A stretch of 64,000 bases of DNA from Sulfuricurvum sp. (GTDB lineage: Bacteria; Campylobacterota; Campylobacteria; Campylobacterales; Sulfurimonadaceae): assembly GCA_028710885.1 (NCBI GenBank), contig JAQTTG010000001.1, forward strand, positions 124,001-188,000, given 5' to 3'. The notes below the pieces were generated by a model that saw only the letters and a program-made list of their open reading frames with translations, was not told where the DNA came from and did no database searches. This document shows positions 18,069-25,974 of the stretch, piece after piece. The position numbers and the translations under genes are program-made. How positions within the stretch are numbered: the stretch's first letter is position 1; every line of letters starts with the position of its first letter.

Positions 18069-19282
18069 TCCAATCTTTACGCGGAATGAACGATATCCTC
18101 TCTGAAGAGTATGAACGTTTTGAATATTTTTTGAGCGTTGCTTCCACTATCGCCAAACGATACGGGTTTCACTACATTGAAACACCTCTACTCGAAGAGA
18201 CCGCTTTATTCAAACGATCCGTCGGAGAATCCAGCGACATCGTCGGTAAAGAGATGTATCAGTTTATCGACAAAGGGGAAAATGACGTTTGTCTGCGCCC
18301 AGAAGGTACTGCCGGAGTTGTTCGCGCGTTCGTACAACACAAGCTCGATAAAAAAGGGGGAATTCACCGCTTTTATTACCACGGACCGATGTTTCGCTAT
18401 GAACGTCCTCAAAAAGGTCGCTTAAGAGAGTTTCATCAGTTCGGAGTCGAGAGCTTCGGCGTTGATTCAGTTTATGAAGATGCTTTGATGATCATGATGG
18501 TTGCCGACATTCTCAAAGCACTCGGAATCGGCTATCGTCTAAAGCTCAACTCACTCGGTGATCAACACTGTATGCCAGAGTATCGTAAAAAGCTCGTTAC
18601 CTTTATCGAAAGTTGCGATGATGCCATTTGCGGTGACTGTGAGCGCCGCAAACTCATCAACCCTATCCGTGTATTGGATTGTAAAAATGAACAGTGTCAA
18701 AACCTTTATACGAATGCACCAAAACTGCTTGATAATTTATGCGACGGGTGCCAAAATGATTTTGACACATTGAAAACTATTCTAGATCAACACAACATTG
18801 CATATGAAATCGATACTAATCTTGTACGGGGATTAGATTATTACTCCAAAACTGCATTTGAGTTTGTCAGCGACAATATCGGCTCACAAAGCGCAATCGC
18901 CGGAGGAGGACGGTACGACCGTCTTATCGAGTTTTTGGATGGAAAACCGACTCCAGCTGTTGGATTTGCATTGGGAATAGAGCGCTTGATGGAGCTCATA
19001 ATAATGCCTGAGCCTGTTCGTGAGGGCTACTATCTCGGTGCGATGGATGTTGCAGCATTGATACCTATACTTTTGTGTGCTGAAAAAATCCGTCGAAGTG
19101 ATAAAGCCGTTGTTGAATACGAACCACGCAGTCTTAAAGCACATTTAAAGGGAGCCGATCGTATCAACGCCCGCTATTGCGCGGTAATTGGAGAAAACGA
19201 ATTGACTCAAAACAGTATTTGGGTAAAAGATTTAGTTGAAAAAACTGAGTCTCTTATCCCACTAAATGATTTTTTTGTATAA
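18065..19282 (+). CDS. hisS: Histidyl-tRNA synthetase
   Basis: The 405-residue class II synthetase shows motif 2 (FYYHGPMFRYERPQKGRLREFHQ), the histidine-A motif LVRGLDYYSKTAFEF, and motif 3 (AVGFALGIERL). The C-terminal anticodon-binding domain is short (about 330-405), as in related Campylobacterota enzymes. A CxxC...CxxC set (CGDCERR, CKNEQCQ, CDGCQ) in the insertion domain around 195-240 suggests a small metal-binding or structural module. The gene overlaps tmk by 4 bases and is followed by speA after 10 bases. Confidence 0.9.
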   Translation: MIQSLRGMNDILSEEYERFEYFLSVASTIAKRYGFHYIETPLLEETALFKRSVGESSDIVGKEMYQFIDKGENDVCLRPEGTAGVVRAFVQHKLDKKGGIHRFYYHGPMFRYERPQKGRLREFHQFGVESFGVDSVYEDALMIMMVADILKALGIGYRLKLNSLGDQHCMPEYRKKLVTFIESCDDAICGDCERRKLINPIRVLDCKNEQCQNLYTNAPKLLDNLCDGCQNDFDTLKTILDQHNIAYEIDTNLVRGLDYYSKTAFEFVSDNIGSQSAIAGGGRYDRLIEFLDGKPTPAVGFALGIERLMELIIMPEPVREGYYLGAMDVAALIPILLCAEKIRRSDKAVVEYEPRSLKAHLKGADRINARYCAVIGENELTQNSIWVKDLVEKTESLIPLNDFFV

Positions 19283-19292
19283 GGGAGATGAC

Positions 19293-21122
19293 GTGAGAAC
19301 ATATGGAATAGATATTTGGGGTGAAAACAATTTTATGATTGATCAAGGGAAGATCAAAGTCAACTATAAAAGTTCCCCTTCTCTAATAGAAATCACCCAA
19401 CAAATACGGAAAACAAATCTTCGAGGGCCACTCATATTACGTTTCCCCCATTTAATTAGCAAACAAATTGATGCACTCTACTCTAATTTCCGTCGTGCTA
19501 TTTTTGAAAATGATTATACAGGTAAATTTCACGCAGTTTTTCCTCTCAAGGTCAATCAGTTCCCTGAAGCGGTCGATGCCATCGTCGAACTGGGCGAAAA
19601 ATACAGCTACGGGTTAGAAGCGGGTTCGAAAGCAGAACTAGCACTTGCTATGGCAAAAACTCCTCTTGGTTCACCTATCACAGTCAACGGTTTTAAAGAT
19701 GAAGAGATGGTTACATTGGGCTTTATGGCGGCTCAAATGGGTCATAATATTACCATTACCATTGAAGGGCTCGGTGAGCTTGAGTGGATTATCGATGTCG
19801 CCCAATCGTGCGGCTTAAAAGTTCCAAATATCGGTATCCGTGTTCGTCTTCAGTCTGAGGGAAGCGGTATATGGGCAAAAAGCAGCGGAATGAGTGCGAA
19901 ATTCGGTCTAACGTCTACTGAGCTGATAGAAGCAATGCTGATGCTCCAAGACAATAACATGCTCGAGCACTTCAGCATGATTCATTTTCATATCGGCTCT
20001 CAAATGCAAGATATTGCCCCACTAAAGCGTGTATTACGTGAAGCTGGAAATATCTATGCCGAACTTAAAAAGATGGGTGCTGACAACCTACGCGCCATCA
20101 ATATCGGGGGAGGTCTTGCGGTTGAGTATTCACAGCACACCTCTACCCGCATGCGTAACTATACCCTCGAAGAGTTTTCCAACAGTGTTGTTTTCTTGCT
20201 TCGTGAGATTATGAATGCCAAAGGGGTAACTCATCCTGATATTTTCACAGAGTCTGGACGCTTTATTGTCGCCTCCCACTCTGTTTTGATTGCACCGGTA
20301 CTTGAACTTTTTTCACACGACTATCAGGCTAAATCACTCAAACTTAAAGAGAACAATCCACCATTGATTGAAGAGTTACGTGAGCTAAATTCCCTACTCT
20401 CTCCACGGACATGTATCGAATATATGCATGATGCACTCGATCACATGGAATCATTGCTTACCCTTTTCAACCTCGGACATATCGATTTGCAAGACCGTTC
20501 AAATGCTGAAATTTTAGTGCATCAAATCATCAAAAAGTCTCTTTATCTCTCTCAGGATAATCCTATGCCGGAGATTGAACGTTTACAAGTCAAACTCCAA
20601 GAGCGTTACTTGATCAATAGCTCAATTTTTCAAAGTATTCCGGATTACTGGGGATTACAGCAACAGTTTCCGATCATGCCTCTCGATCATCTCGAAATCC
20701 CGGCTATCCGTGCAGCAAGTCTATGGGACATTACGTGTGACAGCGATGGAGAGATTCGATTTCAACCGGAAACTCCATTATACTTACACGACATTGATTT
20801 AGATGAAGAAGAATATTTCCTAGCTTTTTTCAATGTAGGTGCATACCAAGAGACATTAGGTATGAACCATAACCTCTTCACTCATCCGAGCGAATGCACC
20901 ATTTTAATCAATGACACCGGATATGAAATCGAAAATTTTACTGAGTCTGACAATGTTCTCAATATCCTCGAGGATATCGGATACGATGGTTCTAAACTTC
21001 TGACAAACCTTAAGAATAAACTTGCAATCAGCGATTTTAGGACAGAAGAAGAAAAAAGTGATACACTTCAAAAACTCGAAATGTACCTCTACCAAAATGG
21101 GTACCTGCGAACCACACGATAA
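19293..21122 (+). CDS. speA: Biosynthetic arginine decarboxylase
   Basis: The 609-residue PLP enzyme matches the SpeA family: N-terminal YGIDIWGENNF, pyridoxal Lys in VFPLKVNQ, the GLEAGSKAEL segment, FHIGSQ, GGGLAVEYS and a C-terminal helical part with the acidic LDLDEEEYFLAFFNVGAYQ region. It turns arginine into agmatine, the entry to spermidine synthesis. I choose the GTG at 19293, with GGGAG 7 bases upstream; the ATG at 19266 lies inside hisS and adds MIFLYKGDD. The enzyme is likely cytoplasmic. Full length fits the family (about 610-660). Confidence 0.88.
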   Translation: MRTYGIDIWGENNFMIDQGKIKVNYKSSPSLIEITQQIRKTNLRGPLILRFPHLISKQIDALYSNFRRAIFENDYTGKFHAVFPLKVNQFPEAVDAIVELGEKYSYGLEAGSKAELALAMAKTPLGSPITVNGFKDEEMVTLGFMAAQMGHNITITIEGLGELEWIIDVAQSCGLKVPNIGIRVRLQSEGSGIWAKSSGMSAKFGLTSTELIEAMLMLQDNNMLEHFSMIHFHIGSQMQDIAPLKRVLREAGNIYAELKKMGADNLRAINIGGGLAVEYSQHTSTRMRNYTLEEFSNSVVFLLREIMNAKGVTHPDIFTESGRFIVASHSVLIAPVLELFSHDYQAKSLKLKENNPPLIEELRELNSLLSPRTCIEYMHDALDHMESLLTLFNLGHIDLQDRSNAEILVHQIIKKSLYLSQDNPMPEIERLQVKLQERYLINSSIFQSIPDYWGLQQQFPIMPLDHLEIPAIRAASLWDITCDSDGEIRFQPETPLYLHDIDLDEEEYFLAFFNVGAYQETLGMNHNLFTHPSECTILINDTGYEIENFTESDNVLNILEDIGYDGSKLLTNLKNKLAISDFRTEEEKSDTLQKLEMYLYQNGYLRTTR

Positions 21123-21131
21123 GGATTGAAT

Positions 21132-21833
21132 TTGGGACTATTTTCTGAAATTGCCGAAGATTTTTCGAACGTTTATAAAAATGATCCTGCTATCAGTTCT
21201 CGAATTGAGCTTTTTTTTAATTATCCGGGCGTCTGGGCGATCTTTTGGTACCGCATATCCAATCGACTTTACCGCAGCGGATTTAGATCTTTTGCCCGTA
21301 TTATAATGGGGCTCAACCAGATTGTAACCAACATCGATATTCATCCGGGGGCAACCATCGGGCGTCGTGTCTTTATCGATCATGGTTTCGGTGTTGTTAT
21401 CGGTCAAACTACTGTCATCGAAGACGATGTACTTATTTATCAAGGAGTGACATTAGGTGGAGTCAGTCTGGTTGCCGGTAAACGCCATCCGACGATTAGA
21501 AGCGGTGTGGTTATCGGTGCAGGTGCAAAAGTACTTGGCAATATTACGATCGGAATCAATTCTAAAATCGGCGCCAATTCTGTCGTCGTCCGTGAAGTCC
21601 CCGACAACTCAACCGCAATCGGTATTCCTGCCCATGTAATCCAAAAAGGGCGAGATAAAGATCCATTTAGTCATAATAAACTGCCAGATATTAACAAAGA
21701 GATGTTTGAGTACCTTCTCCGACGTGTCGCAGTTTTAGAACACTATATGGTGCAAGACAATACTGAAATATTAGAACAAGACCTACAACTTGAGAATATT
21801 TATGAATCCTTTATCAAGGCAATGAAAAATTGA
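21132..21833 (+). CDS. cysE: Serine O-acetyltransferase
   Basis: The 233-residue protein has an N-terminal helical part and a left-handed beta helix built from hexapeptide repeats (IHPGATIGRRVFIDHG, VVIGQTTVIEDD, GNITIGINSKIGANSVV). It has the catalytic DHGFGVVIG and the HPTIRSGVVIGAGA loop. It makes O-acetylserine for cysteine synthesis. I prefer the TTG at 21132 (MGLFSEI...), about 7 bases after AAGGA; the TTG at 21126 is directly next to that site. The C-terminal tail is longer than in E. coli CysE. It overlaps the next gene by 4 bases. Confidence 0.85.
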   Translation: MGLFSEIAEDFSNVYKNDPAISSRIELFFNYPGVWAIFWYRISNRLYRSGFRSFARIIMGLNQIVTNIDIHPGATIGRRVFIDHGFGVVIGQTTVIEDDVLIYQGVTLGGVSLVAGKRHPTIRSGVVIGAGAKVLGNITIGINSKIGANSVVVREVPDNSTAIGIPAHVIQKGRDKDPFSHNKLPDINKEMFEYLLRRVAVLEHYMVQDNTEILEQDLQLENIYESFIKAMKN

Positions 21834-22192
21834 TCCTTTATTACCGCATCGCATTTTTTATTGCATTATTTTCTATATCTTTTTTAGCATTTCTTCCTGA
21901 TTATTCAGGGCTTCCACCGATTGTCTCTATAAGCGATAAAATCAATCATGCAACCGCATTTCTAGTCTTATTTATACTTTATCGAAATGCATTCAAACAT
22001 ACGTTCAAAAGGATTGTATTTTCACTCATTGCTTACGCTGTATTTATCGAAGCTGTTCAATTCTTTTTGCCTACACGCAGTGCCTCTGTAGAAGATATTT
22101 TTGCAGACAGTATTGGATTGCTTATAGGAATGTTTCTAGTTCGATGGATAGAAAAAAAGCGCCCCATGATGGGGCGAGAAAGTATTAATTAA
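21830..22192 (+). CDS. VanZ-like small membrane protein
   Basis: The 120-residue protein has four hydrophobic segments and the VanZ-like features KINHATAFLVLFILY, an acidic EAVQFFLPTRSASVEDIFADSIG loop, and a hydrophobic C-terminal helix. The start is TTG at 21830, overlapping the cysE stop. The VanZ family includes a teicoplanin-resistance protein, but most members have no proven role. The last codons of this gene also contain the terminator hairpin used by the convergent traT-like gene (22152-22176). Confidence 0.65.
   Translation: MILYYRIAFFIALFSISFLAFLPDYSGLPPIVSISDKINHATAFLVLFILYRNAFKHTFKRIVFSLIAYAVFIEAVQFFLPTRSASVEDIFADSIGLLIGMFLVRWIEKKRPMMGRESIN
22152..22176 (-). terminator. Terminator of the traT-like gene, inside vanZ-like codons
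   Basis: On the minus strand the hairpin CGCCCCA-TCA-TGGGGCG (7-bp stem, complement of 22160-22176) is followed by C and a run of seven T (complement of 22152-22158). This is a strong rho-independent signal 13 bases past the stop codon of the traT-like gene. It overlaps the coding sequence of the convergent vanZ-like gene, whose PMMGRE codons encode the hairpin. Confidence 0.8.
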
Positions 22193-22947
22193 AAAAGTCC
22201 GGAAAGTGATTTACCCAGTGCATCTTGCAATACCGGTTGCGCTTCTGCGAAATCAAGATTCATTTTATTTGCTGTACTTACCACACGAGTATGATAGGTT
22301 TTCCAATCTACTTTTCCACCTTGAATCTCTTGTTTGACCTTTGTAGAACTTCCCTGAGCAATATTTGCAGATTGGGTTTGGGTTACCACTTCACCTGCCA
22401 AAGGACGTTCACGAATTTGTACATCTGTAATCATACTGTAGTAAGTATCATCGACTAGTGCATCACCGATAAATCCAAGTGCGGCACCTGCGAGACCTAC
22501 CGCTGCCGCATCTCTGTTTCCACCATTAAATGCATAACTCGTCGCTACACCCACTGCAGCACCACCCACTACACCGCCAAATCCACTCGCTAATGCACCT
22601 TGAGCTTCTCTTAAATCACATTTTCCTACTTGCAATACATTCGCTTGTAACATGAAATTTGCTTTTTGTGGGCTCTCAGTAATCGTGTATCCTCGCGATT
22701 TTAGAGAATTAATAATAGTGCTTTTAACATCAATATCTTTATCCGAAGTATTACGAACATCAATATAAATTATCTTTTTATCTGCCTCAGTAGGTTCTAA
22801 AAAGATCGTTTCCGACATCTTAGTCTGTACATCAAGATTACGTTTTTTAATCGCGGTATGTGCCGCACTACAGCCGGTAAATTGAACCGCAACTACACTG
22901 AATATCCCTGCTACTAAAAGCGATTTTGCAATAGTTTTTAACTCCAT
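22189..22947 (-). CDS. traT: TraT-like complement-resistance lipoprotein
   Basis: The 252-residue protein has a lipoprotein signal with lipobox FTGC (Cys at about residue 26). A glycine-rich hydrophobic stretch follows at about 118-150 (ALASGFGGVVGGAAVGVATSYAF and AAVGLAGAALGFIGDALVDDTYYSMI), as in TraT. TraT is the outer-membrane surface-exclusion and serum-resistance protein of F-like plasmids. Here it is among chromosomal genes with no other conjugation gene in view, so it is probably a chromosomal homologue, common in Campylobacterota and other groups. Terminator: see 22152-22176. Confidence 0.8.
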   Translation of the reverse strand: MELKTIAKSLLVAGIFSVVAVQFTGCSAAHTAIKKRNLDVQTKMSETIFLEPTEADKKIIYIDVRNTSDKDIDVKSTIINSLKSRGYTITESPQKANFMLQANVLQVGKCDLREAQGALASGFGGVVGGAAVGVATSYAFNGGNRDAAAVGLAGAALGFIGDALVDDTYYSMITDVQIRERPLAGEVVTQTQSANIAQGSSTKVKQEIQGGKVDWKTYHTRVVSTANKMNLDFAEAQPVLQDALGKSLSGLF

Positions 22948-22979
22948 TTTTCCCTCTCATTTTAAAGATAACTGATTTT

Positions 22980-23013
22980 AAACAAAATTGACTTAAAAAA
23001 TTTAATTTTGTTT
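22980..23013. terminator. AT-rich hairpin between ribBA and the traT-like gene
   Basis: AAACAAAATT (22980-22989) pairs perfectly with AATTTTGTTT (23004-23013), a 10-bp stem with a 14-base loop. It lies just past the ribBA stop on the minus strand. There is no GC-rich stem or following T-run, so it may be a weak terminator, an RNA-stability hairpin or a regulatory inverted repeat upstream of the traT-like gene. Confidence 0.35.
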
Positions 23014-23017
23014 ACAT

Positions 23018-24049
23018 TTATTCAACAGGATTAATTGTCTCTATTACATTCAAGCCAAATCCACTTAAACCGGCAAAATCAGCAATTTTTGATTCTGATA
23101 TCAAACGCATGTGCTTCACACCTAAAGATTTTAAAATTTGAGCACCGATCCCATACTCTTTCATGTTTATATGCTGATGGTGAGGTTTATTGATAAAAAG
23201 CAATACACCGCTATTTTGTTTAAGATAATGGACTGAATCAATTAAATGTCCATATTTACTCTGATTCAGTAATAAATCGATATCAGGAATCACATTATGA
23301 ACTTTGACATTTGCAGTTTCACCTGCATTGTAAAATACAACCGCTGTATGACGGTTATCTTGATGATCAGCGAACTCGTATTTTTTAACATTAACACCAA
23401 AAAACTCGATTTCCTCTTCCGATATTGCTTTTACGAGCGTTTCGTTCGCTAGGCGGAATTCAACGATATCAGATATATAAACTGTTTTAAGACTATGCTT
23501 CAGTGCAAAAAGATCCAAATCATCGCGACGCGCCATGGTCCCATCTTCTTTCATGATTTCACAGATAACAGCAGATTCCGCCAATCCGGAAAGTCGACAT
23601 AAATCTACAGAGCCCTCCGTATGACCGATTCTAACCAGTGTTCCACCTTCTTTTGCAATCAATGGAAAAATATGACCTGGTGCTACCAGTTCAGATGAAT
23701 GAGAAAGCGGATTAGCTAAAATTTTGATTGTCATGTCTCGTTCTGCTGTCGAAATACCCGTAGTAGCTGCTGTAGCATCAACAGAAATTGTAAAAGCCGT
23801 CTCATGCATAGAAGTATTAGATTTGACCATAGGTTCCAAACTAAGACGTTTGGCAATAGTAGGATTGATAGCAACACAAATCAATCCTTTTGCATGTGTT
23901 GCCATAAAATTTACATGATCAGGAGTAGAAAATACAGAGGCATAAACCAGATCTCCTTCGTTTTCGCGATCCTCGTCATCGACCATTATGACCATTCGCC
24001 CTTTTTTAAATTCTTCTATAGCATCCAAGACCCGTTGCACTGCTGACAT
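23018..24049 (-). CDS. ribBA: RibBA: DHBP synthase with degenerate GTP cyclohydrolase II half
   Basis: The 343-residue protein has an intact 3,4-dihydroxy-2-butanone 4-phosphate synthase domain (residues 1-200) with MVDDEDRENEGDLV, the GISTAERDMTI loop and GHTEGSVDLCRLSG. The C-terminal half (200-343) resembles GTP cyclohydrolase II in its end (YGIGAQILKSLGVKHMRL), but the three zinc-binding Cys residues and the RQEGRG catalytic segment are missing. So only the RibB activity is expected; a separate RibA should exist elsewhere. This arrangement is known in Campylobacterota. No FMN riboswitch was seen upstream. Confidence 0.85.
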   Translation of the reverse strand: MSAVQRVLDAIEEFKKGRMVIMVDDEDRENEGDLVYASVFSTPDHVNFMATHAKGLICVAINPTIAKRLSLEPMVKSNTSMHETAFTISVDATAATTGISTAERDMTIKILANPLSHSSELVAPGHIFPLIAKEGGTLVRIGHTEGSVDLCRLSGLAESAVICEIMKEDGTMARRDDLDLFALKHSLKTVYISDIVEFRLANETLVKAISEEEIEFFGVNVKKYEFADHQDNRHTAVVFYNAGETANVKVHNVIPDIDLLLNQSKYGHLIDSVHYLKQNSGVLLFINKPHHQHINMKEYGIGAQILKSLGVKHMRLISESKIADFAGLSGFGLNVIETINPVE

Positions 24050-24154
24050 ATAAACTCTTTTGTATAATATTTGGACTAATTATAAAGTAAAAGGGTTAAA
24101 AAACTATCACAATTTATTTATTCCTCTTTTTAAACGATATTTACAAAATATCTC

Positions 24155-24183
24155 TTGACAAAATGAACAAAAGTGTCTATAAT
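24155..24183 (+). promoter_or_regulatory. Consensus sigma-70 promoter for the tRNA genes
   Basis: TTGACA (24155-24160) and TATAAT (24178-24183) are exact consensus hexamers, separated by 17 bases. The tRNA-Gln gene begins 21 bases downstream of the -10 box. This is the best promoter visible in the window and fits a strongly expressed stable-RNA unit. Confidence 0.85.
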
Positions 24184-24204
24184 TTCGGCCTCACAACACA
24201 ATGT

Positions 24205-24279
24205 TGGGGTATAGGCAAATGGTATGCCAACAGTTTTTGGTACTGTAGATTGAAGGTTCGAGTCCTTCTACCCCATCCA
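24205..24279 (+). tRNA. tRNA-Gln (anticodon TTG)
   Basis: The acceptor strands TGGGGTA (24205-24211) and TACCCCA (24269-24275) pair fully. The anticodon stem ACAGT/ACTGT holds the loop TTTTGGT, giving anticodon TTG for the CAA/CAG codons. The T arm is GAAGG-TTCGAGT-CCTTC. The 3' CCA is encoded at 24277-24279. The base before it, at 24276, is T, whereas tRNA-Gln in well-known bacteria usually has G (or A) at this discriminator position. Confidence 0.88.
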
Positions 24280-24289
24280 CCTTTTATAC

Positions 24290-24366
<77 letters not shown>

Positions 24367-24425
24367 ATCCTAGATATTATTTCTTCTAATATTTAAAGCA
24401 CTTATTTTTACAACCACTTTTATGT

Positions 24426-24502
<77 letters not shown>

Positions 24503-24527
24503 ATAAACCCCCTATAAATTTCACTTC

Positions 24528-25214
24528 TTAATCTAAATGTTTTTGCTTAATGCGCAACATATACTCTGCACCTGATTGAAACTCAAAATCGACTTTGACG
24601 ATCTCGCCGCCAAACTTTTTAGCTATTTTGTATACCAATGAACTAAGATTCTCTTTCTCGTTCATTCGAGAGTTTTTATAATCTACCAATGGAAAAATAC
24701 GGACTTCCTGACCAACGCGCAACATCTCGATGATCGACGCTTCATGAAATGCTTCATCCAGTCTGTCATCATAAACAAATAGCAAGTGCGAACTGAGTAC
24801 CAGATCAAAACTATCATTCCTAAACGGCAATTTTGGAAGTTCTGCAAACCAATAATCGGCAGTGTTGTAATCAGAACAAAACAATTCCAATGCACTGGTG
24901 CGGTATTGTCGATGGTTCTCTATCGAATGATAAAATTCAAAATTATTATCCGCCATCCAGCTCGTATCGGCATAAATTTTCTCGATACTCATTTCCCCTT
25001 GTACGCGCAGGGCATCGCGATCATAACAGTACAGGATATCGCATCCTTGTGCTTTGATACCTCTGGCTTTTGCTTCGGCTATAAATGAACTTGCTCCGCT
25101 TGGGCAGTCCAAAACTCTCATATTTTTCATTGCCGTGACATCTAAATCAAAAAATGCCACATACTCCTCGAAAATACGACCCGTAATGAGGAAATCGTCC
25201 AATATTAACGACAT
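24528..25214 (-). CDS. Class I SAM-dependent methyltransferase-like protein
   Basis: The 228-residue protein has a Rossmann-type start (MRVLDCPSGASSFIAEAKARG, about residues 33-53) with the acidic end of strand 2 (GCDILY) and a later motif FDLVLSSHLLFVYDD (about 138-152), as in SAM methyltransferases. The glycine loop is DCPSGASSF rather than the usual DxGxGxG. Substrate unknown. It is convergent with the tRNA genes, ending 26 bases after copy 2 of initiator tRNA. It stands alone, and a roughly 350-base gap lies on its other side. Confidence 0.7.
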   Translation of the reverse strand: MSLILDDFLITGRIFEEYVAFFDLDVTAMKNMRVLDCPSGASSFIAEAKARGIKAQGCDILYCYDRDALRVQGEMSIEKIYADTSWMADNNFEFYHSIENHRQYRTSALELFCSDYNTADYWFAELPKLPFRNDSFDLVLSSHLLFVYDDRLDEAFHEASIIEMLRVGQEVRIFPLVDYKNSRMNEKENLSSLVYKIAKKFGGEIVKVDFEFQSGAEYMLRIKQKHLD

Positions 25215-25564
25215 AGGTATCCTTGTACTGTTATGTATGATAAGAAAATGGGGTTAGGTTAAAGGTATGTGTTATGGCAGAAGCCAAAAGAGAGCAACTT
25301 GGAAAAATGAGGTTGTGCATTGTAAAAATGGATAGGTCATCTGCTCTCCTTTGTAAATTGTGAGAAAGTGTAGCGTAAAAATTGTTACAGAATTTTTATA
25401 AAGATTACTCAGAGGAAAATTGGTTTTTAAGAATAAGAGCGTAAAATGTTTAAAAATATTTCAATTTGTAAGATTCTGCTTGGATATTTCTGACAAATGG
25501 TATAAATATATAGTTGGGAGTCATAGGATGTACCGAACTTACCTTCATTGAAAAAGGCACTTAC
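25215..25564. other. Gene-free stretch between the methyltransferase and SRPBCC genes
   Basis: About 350 bases of AT-rich sequence with no credible coding frame. It should hold the promoters of both flanking genes. A 7-base inverted repeat, GAGAGCA (25290-25296) and TGCTCTC (25342-25348), spans a 45-base loop; it is too small and widely spaced to call. A TATAAAT-type hexamer near 25501-25507 could be the -10 of the SRPBCC gene. Nothing else recognised. Confidence 0.4.
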
Positions 25565-25972
25565 ATGGCAACGATTTACAAAGATTTCATTGTCGATGCT
25601 TCACCGGATTTCGTTTGGGAAGCTATCAAAGATGTTGGAGCAGTCCACAACCGCTTGGCTCAAGGATTTGTAACCAATACTGAACTTTCTGGCGACATAA
25701 GAATGGTCACATTTTCAAATGGATTTATCGTTCGTGAGCAAATAATCACCATAAGTGATGAGTTATGGCGGCTTTCATATACTGCAATAGGGGGAATATC
25801 ATCTCATCACAACGCCTATTTTCAAATTTTTGGCACCTCTGAAGAGAAGACACAAGTCTTGTGGGTTACCGATTTCTTGCCTGCGGAGATTCAAGATTCG
25901 ATCTCACAAATGGTGGATGCTGGTTCAGTTGCAATACAGCAAACACTCGAGCGAAAATTCCGTGGTGTGTAG
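25565..25972 (+). CDS. SRPBCC (START-like) family protein
   Basis: The 135-residue protein begins with IYKDFIVDASPDFVWEAIKDVGAVHNRLAQG, the typical SRPBCC entry to a hydrophobic ligand cavity, and ends with a long C-terminal helix (MVDAGSVAIQQTLERKFRGV). Members bind lipophilic ligands or act in polyketide cyclisation; the ligand here is unknown. I start at the ATG at 25565; the longer frame from 25514 adds residues not seen in the family. The next gene starts 2 bases after its stop, so the two are one unit. Confidence 0.75.
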   Translation: MATIYKDFIVDASPDFVWEAIKDVGAVHNRLAQGFVTNTELSGDIRMVTFSNGFIVREQIITISDELWRLSYTAIGGISSHHNAYFQIFGTSEEKTQVLWVTDFLPAEIQDSISQMVDAGSVAIQQTLERKFRGV

Positions 25973-25974
25973 AG

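Noticed and set aside
25290-25348. Inverted repeat GAGAGCA/TGCTCTC
   Set aside because: Seven-base arms with a 45-base loop are expected by chance in an AT-rich gap; no support as operator or terminator.
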